64,000 nt of DNA, taken from contig NZ_AP024484.1 of the NCBI RefSeq assembly GCF_017347605.1, positions 1,827,501 through 1,891,500 on the forward strand. Direction: 5' to 3'. Source of the DNA: Prevotella herbatica. Lineage in GTDB: Bacteria > Bacteroidota > Bacteroidia > Bacteroidales > Bacteroidaceae. The position numbers and the translations under genes are program-made. Below, piece after piece: positions 10,015 through 18,348 of this stretch (position 1 is the stretch's first letter; every line of letters starts with the position of its first letter). The notes under the pieces are model-generated. The model saw nothing but the letters and a program-made list of their open reading frames with translations, was not told the DNA's origin and made no database searches.

Positions 10015-11820
10015 ATGAATCTGAAAAAACTATCAACACTAGCGATGCTTATTATGTTTGTTTTGGGCGCTGCATTTGCTCAGAGCAACATTAGCGTTAA
10101 TTACCTGGGAAATAACAACACGATGGTGAAGTTCAAAGCCAATCAGAAGTATCTACTTATGCCTATTGAGGAAAGTGCTCCCGAGGCCCAGATATCTGTA
10201 CTCATCAATGGGGAGATTATGCAGCAGATGAACGTTCGTCTGGCTCAGGGAAAGAAAGATTATCTGGTGCCTCTTGATTTAAAGGCATGGCAAGGTAAGG
10301 ACATTGTTCTTAACATTCGTACCGCTAACGATCGTAGTAATGTGCGCGATTCTCGTGCAGATGTTTGTTGGAAGCAGATGGAGCTTTCGAATACATTTGA
10401 TGCAAAGAATGTGGAAAAGTTTCGTCCGGCTTATCATCACACTCCTCTTTATGGATGGATGAACGATCCTAACGGAATGTTCTATAAGGATGGTGTATGG
10501 CATCTTTATTATCAGTTTAATCCATACGCCAGTGTTTGGGGAAATATGACATGGGGGCACTCTTCTTCTACTGATTTGATTCATTGGAAGGCTGAGGCGC
10601 CAGCAATATATGGAGATGGACTGGGAACAATTTTTTCGGGCTCATCGGTTGTAGATAAGGATAACACTTCTGGATTTGGTTCTGGTGCCATAGTTGCTAT
10701 ATATACATCTGCTGGAATGACACAACAGCAGAGCATGGCTTATAGCACAGACAATGGCATGACATTTACAAAGTATTCAGGTAACCCAATTATTATGAGT
10801 GACCAGGAATGCCGTGACGATAAGGTGATATGGAATGAACAGACAAATAAGTGGAATCTAGTTATGGTAGCAGCCTTGGAACATCAGGTGTTGTTTTATT
10901 CATCTGATGATTTGAAGCATTGGACTAAAGAAGGCGCATTCGGACATGGATACGGTGCGCAGGATGGCGTATGGGAATGCCCGGATTTGATGCAACTGCC
11001 TGTACGTGGAACTGGTGAAAAGAAATGGGTGCTGATAGTAAATATAAATCCTGGAGGACCAAATGGTGGTAGTGCTACGCAATATTTTGTTGGGGATTTC
11101 GATGGAAAACAGTTTGTATGTGATTCAAAGCCTGAATGCACAAAATGGATGGATTATGGTAAAGATCATTATGCCGCGGTTTCTTGGAGCAACTCTCCTA
11201 ATGGTAGGCACACTGTTATGGCATGGATGAGTAACTGGCAATATGCTAATGCTGTTCCCACCAAACAATTCAGAAGTGCGAATTCTTTGCCGCGTGATAT
11301 TGAACTCTTTAAGAATGTTGATGGTGAGTATTATATAAGTACTACTCCTTCTCCAGAATTAGTCGCATTGCGAGGCAAGGAAGTAAAGTATGGACAGTTT
11401 AGCGTACACAAGAAAATAATCTCTAAGAAACTTCCTCTTAATGCGGATGGACTATATGAAATATTAGCAGACATCAATAATTCAAATATCACTAATATTA
11501 TGTTGAGTAATGCTGATGGTGACAGAGTGCTAATGACGTATAATTCGGCAAAGCATACATTCGGTATGGATAGACGAAGAAGTGGGCTGGTGGATTTCAG
11601 CTCTGACTTTCTGGCTGCTACTGTTGCTCCGACATCAGCAAGTAAACATCAGACTTTACGTATGTTTATTGATCGCAGTAGTATTGAGATATTTGATGGA
11701 GATGGAAGATTTGTAATGACAAATCTTGTGTTTCCACGTAGTCCTTTTACTACAATATCTTTTCAATCGAATGGTAGAAGTAAGATAAACAATTTAAAGG
11801 TGTGGAATATTAAATACTAA
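10015..11820 (+). CDS. Secreted GH32 fructan hydrolase with N-terminal DUF4980 (levanase/inulinase type)
   Basis: This is a 601-residue glycoside hydrolase that should release fructose, or short fructo-oligosaccharides, from levan or inulin. It has a clear signal peptide ending AAFAQ, a DUF4980 beta domain (about 24-135), the GH32 propeller and the C-terminal sandwich (IDRSSIEIFDGDG). The catalytic residues are visible: WMNDPNG with nucleophile Asp151, RDD with transition-state stabiliser Asp268 (Pro of RDP replaced by Asp), and WECPD with acid/base Glu321. This is the most conventional GH32 of the three in the locus. It is separated from the fusion gene by 154 bases in which I see no clear promoter or terminator. 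Endo versus exo action and levan versus inulin preference cannot be read from the sequence. Confidence 0.95.
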   Translation: MNLKKLSTLAMLIMFVLGAAFAQSNISVNYLGNNNTMVKFKANQKYLLMPIEESAPEAQISVLINGEIMQQMNVRLAQGKKDYLVPLDLKAWQGKDIVLNIRTANDRSNVRDSRADVCWKQMELSNTFDAKNVEKFRPAYHHTPLYGWMNDPNGMFYKDGVWHLYYQFNPYASVWGNMTWGHSSSTDLIHWKAEAPAIYGDGLGTIFSGSSVVDKDNTSGFGSGAIVAIYTSAGMTQQQSMAYSTDNGMTFTKYSGNPIIMSDQECRDDKVIWNEQTNKWNLVMVAALEHQVLFYSSDDLKHWTKEGAFGHGYGAQDGVWECPDLMQLPVRGTGEKKWVLIVNINPGGPNGGSATQYFVGDFDGKQFVCDSKPECTKWMDYGKDHYAAVSWSNSPNGRHTVMAWMSNWQYANAVPTKQFRSANSLPRDIELFKNVDGEYYISTTPSPELVALRGKEVKYGQFSVHKKIISKKLPLNADGLYEILADINNSNITNIMLSNADGDRVLMTYNSAKHTFGMDRRRSGLVDFSSDFLAATVAPTSASKHQTLRMFIDRSSIEIFDGDGRFVMTNLVFPRSPFTTISFQSNGRSKINNLKVWNIKY

Positions 11821-11841
11821 TAACAATAAAATATAGCAGAA

Positions 11842-13017
11842 ATGAATAAGTCTAAATTAAATATTACCGCATTGTTGCCGGTTATGTTATGCTTCTTTAC
11901 AATGGGATTTGTTGACTTGGTTGGCATTGCTTCCAATTACGTGAAACAGGATCTTGGATTAGCTGATTCGCAGGCGAATTTATTCCCATCACTGGTCTTT
12001 TTCTGGTTCTTGATATTCTCGGTTCCAACAGGCCTTTTGATGAATAAAATAGGACGTCGTAAGACAGTACTTTTATCTATTGCCGTAACGATAGTGTCAT
12101 TGTTGATACCTATATTCAGTGAGGGTTATATTGTTATGTTGATTGCATTTTCATTGCTTGGTATCGGCAATACCTTGATGCAGACTTCATTGAATCCTCT
12201 TATCAGTACAATTATCACGGGCGACAGACTTGCAAGTACACTTACATTCGGTCAGTTTGTTAAAGCTATAGCTTCATTCCTCGCACCTATTATAGCATTG
12301 TGGGGAGCCACTGGCGCGCTACCTCTTTTTGGTTTAGGTTGGAGAGTGTTGTTCCCATTATATAGTGTAATAGCTATTATCTCTATTCTTTGGCTTGGTG
12401 CAACGAATATAAAAGAGGAAGATATCAATGGTCACGTTTCAGGATTCCGTGAGTGCTTTGCTTTGTTGCGTAATCCATTTATACTATTGTGCTTTCTTGC
12501 TATAATGTGTCATGTTGGTATTGATGTAGGAACAAATACTACTGCGCCAAAAATATTACAGGAAAGACTTGGTTTTACACTTGATGAAGCAGCGTTTGCA
12601 ACAAGCCTGTATTTTATTTTCCGTACTATTGGCTGTCTTACTGGTTCTGTGATATTGCGTAAACTGAGCACAAAGAAGTTTATGTTTATAAGTGTAGGTC
12701 TGATGTTGCTTTCAATGATAGGTATGTTAGCTTTCAGTTCTAGAATTATAATTTACGCAGCGATTGCCTGTGTGGGATTTGGCAACAGTAATGTTTTCTC
12801 AATGGCATTCTCTGAAGCACTAATGGCAATGCCTAAAAAGAAAAATGAAGTATCAGGACTGATGATTATGGGGCTCTTTGGTGGTACGCTATTCCCTTTA
12901 GCTATGGGATATTTTAGTGATATCACAGGGAGTCAGACTGGTGCAGTGGCTATAATGACTATAGGAGTTATCTATCTTATAGGGTATACTATAAAACTGA
13001 AAAAGCAAAACATATAA
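11842..13017 (+). CDS. MFS sugar permease, FucP/glucose-galactose type (probable fructose importer)
   Basis: This is an inner-membrane major facilitator protein of 391 residues with about twelve hydrophobic segments. The loop after helix 2 carries the family motif (GLLMNKIGRRKTVL), and the fold resembles FucP-type H+/sugar symporters of Bacteroidota. It lies 21 bases after a GH32 gene and 25 bases before a fructokinase gene, so its likely job is to carry the fructose released in the periplasm into the cytoplasm. The sugar is deduced from the neighbours. A few residues such as the first helix (MGFVDLVGIASNYVKQDLGL) match the known sugar-symporter subgroup and argue against a drug-efflux MFS. 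Confidence 0.9.
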   Translation: MNKSKLNITALLPVMLCFFTMGFVDLVGIASNYVKQDLGLADSQANLFPSLVFFWFLIFSVPTGLLMNKIGRRKTVLLSIAVTIVSLLIPIFSEGYIVMLIAFSLLGIGNTLMQTSLNPLISTIITGDRLASTLTFGQFVKAIASFLAPIIALWGATGALPLFGLGWRVLFPLYSVIAIISILWLGATNIKEEDINGHVSGFRECFALLRNPFILLCFLAIMCHVGIDVGTNTTAPKILQERLGFTLDEAAFATSLYFIFRTIGCLTGSVILRKLSTKKFMFISVGLMLLSMIGMLAFSSRIIIYAAIACVGFGNSNVFSMAFSEALMAMPKKKNEVSGLMIMGLFGGTLFPLAMGYFSDITGSQTGAVAIMTIGVIYLIGYTIKLKKQNI

Positions 13018-13042
13018 AATAAATTTAATAACTTAAAAGTAT

Positions 13043-13936
13043 ATGAAGAAAATCGTAGTGGGAATGGGAGAAGCCTTATGGGATGTATTACCAGACGGAA
13101 AGAAAATCGGAGGGGCTCCTGCGAATTTTGCTTACCATGCATCACAGTTTGGACTTAACGGCTATGTTGTTAGTGCGGTTGGTAATGATGAACTTGGTAA
13201 TGAAACGATCAAGAATCTTACGTCTAAAGGTATGAATCTAAGAATACCACAGATCCCTTATCCAACAGGTACGGTTCTGGTAACACTAGATGCTGATGGT
13301 GTACCTGCTTATGATATTAAAGAGGGAGTTGCATGGGATAACATCCCATTTACTCAAGAATTGGAGTCCTTGGCAAAAGAAACTCAGGCTGTTTGTTTCG
13401 GTTCATTGGCTCAACGTAGTGTGATATCGCGTGAAACAATTCATAAATTCTTGGATGCAATGCCTAATGATGATGGTCGTCTGAAGATATTCGACATTAA
13501 TCTGCGCCAGTCTTTTTATAGCAAAGAGATCATCTGTGAGTCATTGAAACGTTGTAATGTGTTGAAAATAAACGATGAGGAACTAGTCATTATAAGTCGA
13601 CTTTTCGGTTATCCAGGTATAGATTTGAAGGATAAATGCTGGCTATTGATTGGTAAATACAAATTAAAAATGCTCATTCTTACTTGTGGTGTAAACGGAA
13701 GTTATGTTTTTACTCCTGGTGGCATGTCGTTTGTAGAAACTCCAAAGGTTGAGGTTGCAGATACGGTAGGGGCTGGAGATTCTTTCACAGGATCTTTCTG
13801 TTCAGCTATATTGAAAGGAAAGTCTGTCAATGAGGCACATGAATTAGCGGTGAAAGTTAGTGCATTTGTTTGTACACGTAATGGGGCAATGCCATATTTG
13901 CCTTATGAACTTACATCTAGTTTGGATTTAAAATAA
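13043..13936 (+). CDS. PfkB-family fructokinase
   Basis: This is a cytoplasmic ribokinase-family sugar kinase of 297 residues that would phosphorylate imported fructose to fructose-6-phosphate with ATP. The N-terminal half has the sugar-binding signature (GGAPANFAYHASQFG at residues 23-37). The C-terminal half has the second PfkB signature DTVGAGDSFTG, with the anion-hole GAG and catalytic-base Asp246. The length is normal for bacterial fructokinases. It is the last gene of the fructan operon, 25 bases after the permease. Another PfkB substrate (ribose, adenosine) is possible on sequence alone, but the context makes fructose by far the most likely. Confidence 0.93.
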   Translation: MKKIVVGMGEALWDVLPDGKKIGGAPANFAYHASQFGLNGYVVSAVGNDELGNETIKNLTSKGMNLRIPQIPYPTGTVLVTLDADGVPAYDIKEGVAWDNIPFTQELESLAKETQAVCFGSLAQRSVISRETIHKFLDAMPNDDGRLKIFDINLRQSFYSKEIICESLKRCNVLKINDEELVIISRLFGYPGIDLKDKCWLLIGKYKLKMLILTCGVNGSYVFTPGGMSFVETPKVEVADTVGAGDSFTGSFCSAILKGKSVNEAHELAVKVSAFVCTRNGAMPYLPYELTSSLDLK

Positions 13937-14149
13937 TAACTGATGTGCTCACAAATGTTATAACTTTGTGTGCCATTTTCTTTATCTTCATAATAAAGGT
14001 TTCTTTAATACCATTTGCCAATTCCGAGAAAGAAAAGGTGGAATGATATTAAAGTAACTTTTTTACTTTTATTCTTTATTATACCAAAAATAAACAAAGA
14101 TGTAAAAAATAATAACTATTAGCCTTATTTTATAGTTTGTTTTTGTACA

Positions 14150-14305
14150 GCTGATATGCTGTATACGTTTGAAAATATTCATCCAAATAGATCGTCGTGG
14201 ATATGGATTTTCTAAATATTTCTTTTTTTTGGTAGATTTGTAAAGTCGATGTTAGGAATGTCTCCTCGTGAATATAGAGAGAAATTAAGAAAGGAAAAGT
14301 TGTAA
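14150..14305 (+). pseudogene. Decayed C-terminal end of an AraC-type (or hybrid two-component) regulator
   Basis: From 14237 to the TAA at 14303-14305 one frame reads FVKSMLGMSPREYREKLRK, which is the end of an AraC/XylS HTH domain. Immediately upstream another frame reads YGFSKYFFF. Joined across the T8 run at 14223-14230, the two give GFSKYFFFGRFVK...GMSP. That fits the AraC pattern G-F-x(3-4)-Y/F-F-x-R-x(2)-K-x(3)-G-x-S-P with correct spacing. Further upstream a third frame (ADMLYTFENI) may be more of the helix before it. No open frame covers the fragment, so it is a frameshifted remnant. Its position right after the fructan operon suggests a lost local regulator. The rest of the gene is gone. 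Confidence 0.6.
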
Positions 14306-14351
14306 ATCGTAACAATCGTTATTTTTCATATTGTTTTCACGATAGCGGTAG

Positions 14352-14381
14352 TGTGTTTATGCTATATATTTACTACTTTTG
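14352..14381 (+). promoter_or_regulatory. Candidate promoter for nudC
   Basis: A Bacteroidota -7 box of form TAnnTTTG (TACTTTTG, 14374-14381) lies 36 bases before the nudC ATG. A GTGTTT stretch about 20 bases upstream may serve as the -33 element, which is weaker than in other promoters here. Confidence 0.5.
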
Positions 14382-14417
14382 TATCTGAAGTATAATTAGC
14401 AAATAAACTGTAAATAT

Positions 14418-15251
14418 ATGTTTCAAGAAATAGACCCACATAAAATTTCGTTCAACGAAACTCGAGAACCTGCTAGCAACGATTATGTCGTTTCTGTTAA
14501 GTATGGTAAAGTCCTATTTAAAAAGACAAATGATGAAATTGATATACCATTGATTTCTGATTTTGAAGGTATAGATCTTAAGGACTTGAAGTATATTATG
14601 ACTGTAGAGAAATCTAACTTCTATATATCTGTAGAGCATATATCTTTACCGGATATGGAATATGGCAAACTCCTTGGCTTACTTCATCTTGACAGCATTC
14701 CACAGGAAATAAGATTTGCTGCATCTACATGTGCCCATTTGGCAACTTGGTATGAAGACAATAAGCTATGTGGAAGGTGTGGAACTTTAACTCAGTATGG
14801 CAAGGAAAGAAATGAATTGGTATGCCCCAATTGTGGCAGACATATCTTTCCAACAATAGCCCCTGTGGTAATTGTCGGAATTACTAATGGTGATAAACTA
14901 ATGCTGACTCGTTATGCTGCAAAGGGGGCATATGCTCATCATTCGCTGGTAGCAGGATTTGTTGAAGTAGGCGAGACCTTGGAAGACGCTATACGCCGTG
15001 AAGCCTGCGAAGAAACAGGATTGAAAGTAAAGAATATCAGATATTTTGCTAGTCAGCCATGGGCTTTCTCTTCGGCATTGCTTATGGGCTTTTGGGCAGA
15101 AGCAGATGGCACCGAAGTTCATATCAATGCCGATGGTAAAGGAGAACTTGCCACAGCTGAGTGGATTTCTAGAGATGATATAAAAATGGAGAGTGATGAA
15201 AGTTCTCTCACTTGGACAATGATTAAAAGATTTAAAGATAATGAAAAATGA
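14418..15251 (+). CDS. nudC: NUDIX hydrolase, NADH pyrophosphatase (NudC) type
   Basis: This cytoplasmic hydrolase splits NADH/NAD+ to NMN(H) and AMP, and NudC homologues also remove NAD caps from RNA. It has 277 residues, the usual length. A zinc ribbon is formed by Cys118, Cys121, Cys136 and Cys139. The Nudix box begins at Gly180 (GFVEVGETLED) and continues through REACEETGL. Downstream is SQPWAF (212-217), a variant of the NADH-pyrophosphatase marker SQPWPFP in which the first Pro is Ala. The zinc ribbon plus this marker separates it from other NUDIX proteins. Its 3' end overlaps the next gene by 11 bases, which indicates translational coupling. Confidence 0.93.
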   Translation: MFQEIDPHKISFNETREPASNDYVVSVKYGKVLFKKTNDEIDIPLISDFEGIDLKDLKYIMTVEKSNFYISVEHISLPDMEYGKLLGLLHLDSIPQEIRFAASTCAHLATWYEDNKLCGRCGTLTQYGKERNELVCPNCGRHIFPTIAPVVIVGITNGDKLMLTRYAAKGAYAHHSLVAGFVEVGETLEDAIRREACEETGLKVKNIRYFASQPWAFSSALLMGFWAEADGTEVHINADGKGELATAEWISRDDIKMESDESSLTWTMIKRFKDNEK

Positions 15252-15855
15252 AGTTTTATTCGTTCTGTTGAACGATTATGCAGATTATGAACCTGCTTAT
15301 ATTTCTGGTTCTATCAATTGTGATAAGTTTGGAATGAAACAAAATCCAAAATATGCAACAAAGGTTGTTGCACCAACGATGGATCTAGTCCGTTCTTGTG
15401 GCGGCTTTCATACGATGCCAGACTATTCTTTCGATAACATGCCTGAAGATTATGCAGCCCTTATTCTTATAGGAGGATTTAGTTGGATGACGGATGAGGC
15501 AAAGCAAGTTGCACCTATTGTGAAAGACGCTATTTCAAAAGGCATAATAGTAGGTGGTATCTGCAATGGTGCTTCATTCTTGGCACAGAATGGTTTCCTT
15601 AACAATGTCAAGCATACAGGAAATGGACCTGACGAATTGAAACGTTGGGGTGGTGATAACTATACAAACGCTGCTGGATATCAGAATGTTCAGGCTGTAA
15701 GTGATAACGGTATTGTTACTGCTAATGGAACAGCATCACTGGAGTTTGCTGTTGAGTTAATGAAGATATTGGAAATCGATACAGAAGAAAATATTGCTGC
15801 ATATTACCAGTTTATGCATCTAGGCTTTTGCGACTTCATGAAGACGCTGGCATAA
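15241..15855 (+). CDS. DJ-1/PfpI superfamily protein (class I glutamine-amidotransferase-like)
   Basis: This is a cytoplasmic protein of 204 residues with the DJ-1/PfpI fold. The nucleophile elbow GGICNGASFLA places the conserved Cys at residue 108, and an acidic residue that usually pairs with it lies earlier in the chain. Family members are glyoxalase-like, deglycase-like, chaperone or peptidase proteins, and the sequence does not tell which. The ATG lies inside the end of nudC (11-base overlap in another frame), so the two are probably co-expressed. An intracellular damage-repair or stress role would fit both partners, but that is inference. Confidence 0.88.
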   Translation: MKNEVLFVLLNDYADYEPAYISGSINCDKFGMKQNPKYATKVVAPTMDLVRSCGGFHTMPDYSFDNMPEDYAALILIGGFSWMTDEAKQVAPIVKDAISKGIIVGGICNGASFLAQNGFLNNVKHTGNGPDELKRWGGDNYTNAAGYQNVQAVSDNGIVTANGTASLEFAVELMKILEIDTEENIAAYYQFMHLGFCDFMKTLA

Positions 15856-15958
15856 ACTATCCAAATTCAATGGCATAAAAAATAAATTCAAGTAACATAA
15901 TGAAAGAATAATTTTTGTGTCATTGAATATTACTATCTAATCATGCTTTTTTGTGTTA

Positions 15959-16012
15959 TTTAGCTACGAAGCTACGGTATCTCTCACAAAGCCTATAAAC
16001 AGAGGGGTTGAC
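15959..16012 (+). repeat. Left terminal inverted repeat of element A
   Basis: This 54-bp arm begins TTTAGCTACGAAGCTACGG and ends in GGGGTTGAC. It differs from the reverse complement of 16822-16875 at only two positions. Confidence 0.9.
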
Positions 16013-16821
16013 CAAACGTAGCTCGGAGGATTTAGCTACGATAAGCTACGTTCTAGCTACGTAAACTTGTGTCTTTTTAGGATCGAAAGTTATTCTATGA
16101 GTGAATTTGTCAAAGAACCGTTGACTGTATCTGAGGAATAGATTTAGTAAACGAGAGCAGAATTTTTCAAGCTTGTTTAAATGTTCTGCCGAATTCCACT
16201 GAATTCTCGGCAAAGATACTGCAAAAATTTTGTCCATGCAATTGGATTTAGGTTAGCCTGTTAGCCAAAGTTTTAATTACTGGATGCTACACATCGTAAT
16301 ACACGTGCGTGCGCATGCGCACACTCTGAGTTTTTCGTAAAAACAAATGTCGAAGTGTCTATTTGTTGAGCATCAAATAGTTATGAAACTTTTCATGTGG
16401 CATTAAGTGTCGGTTATTTGTCGGTAAAATCTGGGAGATATTTTTCTTCATTTCGCATTGCGTTTTACGAAGAATTACGATGCGTTTTACGATGTTTTGC
16501 AATCCGTTTTACGAAGAAATGCATTGCGTTTTACGATGCTTTAGGAGGTAAAACATCGTAGAAACGTTTCCGTTTCTATATGAAAACAGTTGCATTTCTA
16601 TATGGAAACGCATGGAAAACTCAATATTTTACCGTCAATTCACCGTCACTTTATGACATCTCGTTTGTCGATAAAATACTGATATTCATTAAGTTGACAC
16701 TTCGACACTTATATTTTGCAAAACCCTAAGTGCGCGTGCCTGCACGTACATTATATAAGCAAAAATAGATAACGTAGCTAAAACGTAGCTTACCGAAGCT
16801 AAATAGACCTAGCTATGTGTC

Positions 16822-16875
16822 GTCAACCCCTCTGTTTATAGGCTTTGCGAGAGGTACCGTAGCTTCGTAGCTAAA
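16822..16875 (-). repeat. Right terminal inverted repeat of element A
   Basis: This is the reverse-complement partner of 15959-16012 (52 of 54 bases). Similarity to copy B continues past this end to about 16935, so the mobile or conserved unit may extend beyond the terminal repeat. Confidence 0.9.
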
Positions 16876-17110
16876 AAACGCGAAAAATGCAGGGAAGATA
16901 GTCTAAATGTACAAAAATCAAATTGTCACTGAGAAATCTAGGCTCCAAACAGTTAATTTATCGTTATCAATGGCCCCTTTTTCAACTGTTATTTACACAT
17001 TTTATGCGGTACTAGTTTCAACGAAAATGTAGAATATTAATATTTTAGTTATATCTAGCAATAATAAAGTATCTATATTTTGCTATCCCACTTAAATTAA
17101 CGAAGAACCA

Positions 17111-17141
17111 TTTGTTTTAAAAAATATAATTACTATATTTG
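17111..17141 (+). promoter_or_regulatory. Promoter of the small secreted Cys/His protein gene
   Basis: TTTG (17111-17114), 19 bases, then TATATTTG (17134-17141) matches the Bacteroidota sigma consensus TTTG-N19-TAnnTTTG. It leaves an untranslated leader of roughly 107 bases that contains an AAGGAGG run far from the start codon. Confidence 0.7.
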
Positions 17142-17255
17142 TGGCAATAAATCCTATGTCATAAATATTAAAAAGGAGGATTTCGCTTTTTTACTATAAA
17201 TGACAGATTCAGGAGAATTACAAATGATATAATAGTTTAATTAAAATAAGACAAC

Positions 17256-17543
17256 ATGAAAAAATCATTGCTAGTGTTTATTTTTCTGTCAATGGCTATT
17301 TTTGCTATTGCTCAGACTGTTTATATCACTAAAACAGGTTCAAAGTACCATTCTGATGGTTGCCGTTATTTAAGTCGTAGTTGTATTCCAATAAATCTTT
17401 CTGAAGCTAAATTCGAAGGGTATGACCCATGCAGTGTATGTGATCCTCCAACATATGTATACAAGAGGCATGTGACTCACAGCAAGAAGCGGCATGAAGT
17501 TTATAAGAGACATCACCATAAATCAGTTAAAAAGAAGTTTTAA
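17256..17543 (+). CDS. Small exported protein with Ada-like Cys/His metal-binding motif and basic His-rich tail
   Basis: This is a 95-residue protein. The signal peptide is MKKSLLVFIFLSMAIFAIAQ. The mature domain has the pattern YITKTGSKYH-x(3)-C-RYL, then EGYDPCSVCDPP, which resembles the short metal-binding modules related to the Ada zinc domain that occur alone or at the ends of secreted nucleases and metallo-beta-lactamase-fold proteins. One His and three Cys are probable ligands. The last 25 residues are rich in His, Lys and Arg (KKRHEVYKRHHHK), which could bind metal or nucleic acid. A strong upstream promoter supports it as a real gene. No neighbour suggests a pathway, and the function is unknown. 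Confidence 0.8.
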   Translation: MKKSLLVFIFLSMAIFAIAQTVYITKTGSKYHSDGCRYLSRSCIPINLSEAKFEGYDPCSVCDPPTYVYKRHVTHSKKRHEVYKRHHHKSVKKKF

Positions 17544-17669
17544 CTGATTTGTTTTTACACGTAAATAGGGCAAAAGTGAAGATGTGACAATTATTTTATC
17601 AAAAAAACATTTTTCTGATAGATTTGTTTTGCTACGCCTGTTTTTATTTCCTTAAATGTTTGTACAGAT

Positions 17670-17700
17670 ATAATCATTGTAATACATTGTATGATTATTT
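17670..17700. terminator. Hairpin between convergent genes (probable bidirectional terminator)
   Basis: ATAATCAT (17670-17677) and ATGATTAT (17691-17698) form an 8-bp stem. T-rich sequence follows on the + side. It lies between the + strand small secreted gene and the end of the - strand DsrE-like gene. Confidence 0.45.
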
Positions 17701-17737
17701 TCTGCCTGATTTGAGGGAAGGATACAAATTTCTTAGA

Positions 17738-18082
17738 TTAAATAGAGAGAACTTTTTCTCCATTCTTTAAATATTCAGTAAATGGCTCTCCCATGTACTT
17801 AACATCAATCCCTAATTTTTCTATAATAGGTGTTACGCCAAAGTTTTCACAACAATTCTTACAAGCTTCAACGGAAACGTTTGAATGTATCATTTCTAAT
17901 ATTTCAGTCTGAACTTGTGTGTCCTCTGCTACTAATTTCACAGATGCGCCCCAAAGAATAAGATTCACTTGTTTCCACCAACTACGTTTCATAGATGTTA
18001 TTGCATACATAGACAACATGTTGAAAAAGGTATCTTTGTTGTTCGTTGTCCACAAAATGTTTAATTTTTCATTTGTATCCAT
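17738..18082 (-). CDS. DsrE/DsrF-like family protein
   Basis: This is a cytoplasmic protein of 114 residues with the DsrE/YchN alpha/beta fold signature. It opens with KLNILWTTNNKDTFFNMLSMY, continues with VNLILWGASVKLVAED and then SVEACKNCCENFGV, which holds the Cys cluster, and ends GEPFTEYLKNGEKVLSI. Family members handle sulfur transfer (Dsr/Tus) or are uncharacterised. The paired Cys near the middle match the uncharacterised DsrE subfamily common in Bacteroidota. It stands alone and converges on the gene at 17256-17543. A -7 box at 18157-18164 on the - strand may drive it with a leader of about 70 bases. Confidence 0.82.
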   Translation of the reverse strand: MDTNEKLNILWTTNNKDTFFNMLSMYAITSMKRSWWKQVNLILWGASVKLVAEDTQVQTEILEMIHSNVSVEACKNCCENFGVTPIIEKLGIDVKYMGEPFTEYLKNGEKVLSI

Positions 18083-18156
18083 ATTTATAGTATTTAAAAT
18101 CCTTGCTTTCTAAAATGTTGCAATTTTATTGTAAGCATCCCTCTTTTTGGTGAGTA

Positions 18157-18164
18157 CAAAGTTA
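18157..18164 (-). promoter_or_regulatory. Candidate -7 box for the DsrE-like gene
   Basis: On the - strand this reads TAACTTTG, a match to TAnnTTTG. No clear -33 box is seen 19-20 bases upstream. Confidence 0.4.
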
Positions 18165-18348
18165 CACAATAAATTCTTTTTTATTTCTTTTTTTCGAGTT
18201 TTTAAAAAAAATATTAGGAGTGTGTGTTTCAAGAGGTAAATGCCTTTATTATCATTATAATTACCCCAACTTTATAAACAGCCCCCATTCTGCCTATATA
18301 AATCCCCAAAATATTAGCTGACCATCAAATATCGGTTTAAGATAATAA

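Larger units (their letters stand above)
13937..14417. other. Intergenic stretch between fructokinase and nudC
   Basis: This 481-base AT-rich gap holds no intact gene. It contains a decayed AraC-type HTH fragment (about 14150-14305) and a promoter for the NUDIX gene near 14374-14381. A TAACTTTG box at 13961-13968 has no good partner box upstream. It could be the relic promoter of the lost regulator, but this is weak. Confidence 0.6.
15959..16875. repeat. 917-bp palindromic (MITE-like) element, copy A
   Basis: The ends are near-perfect inverted repeats of 54 bp: 15959-16012 and 16822-16875 match at 52 of 54 positions when one is reverse complemented. The homology continues imperfectly inward to about 16069 and 16768, with several TAGCTACG units. 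A second, inner inverted pair lies at about 16302-16359 and 16696-16749 (sharing GTCGAAGTGTC and G+C-rich alternating GCGC runs). The core (about 16450-16560) has four variants of the word GCGTTTTACGA. The whole could fold as one long stem with a core. No transposase is encoded. A related copy lies at 39273-40075. It may be a non-autonomous mobile element, a structured RNA gene or a DNA-binding site cluster. Confidence 0.85.
15856..17255. other. 1.4-kb gene-free stretch dominated by a palindromic repeat element
   Basis: Apart from the inverted-repeat element at 15959-16875 this stretch contains only AT-rich sequence and the promoter and leader of the small secreted protein gene (promoter 17111-17141). 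A 63-codon frame on the - strand inside the element (16046-16237) is described with the element. Confidence 0.7.

Noticed and set aside
14130..14315. 61-codon - strand frame downstream of the fructan locus
   Set aside because: It is the reverse of the AraC relic, with no promoter and no family resemblance.
15961..16070. Repeated TAGCTACG words as origin iterons or a CRISPR array
   Set aside because: The words are not evenly spaced direct repeats. They belong to the arms of an inverted repeat and no replication gene is nearby.
16046..16237. 63-codon - strand frame as a protein-coding gene
   Set aside because: It extends into the terminal inverted repeat, has no promoter I can see and is broken in the second copy of the element.
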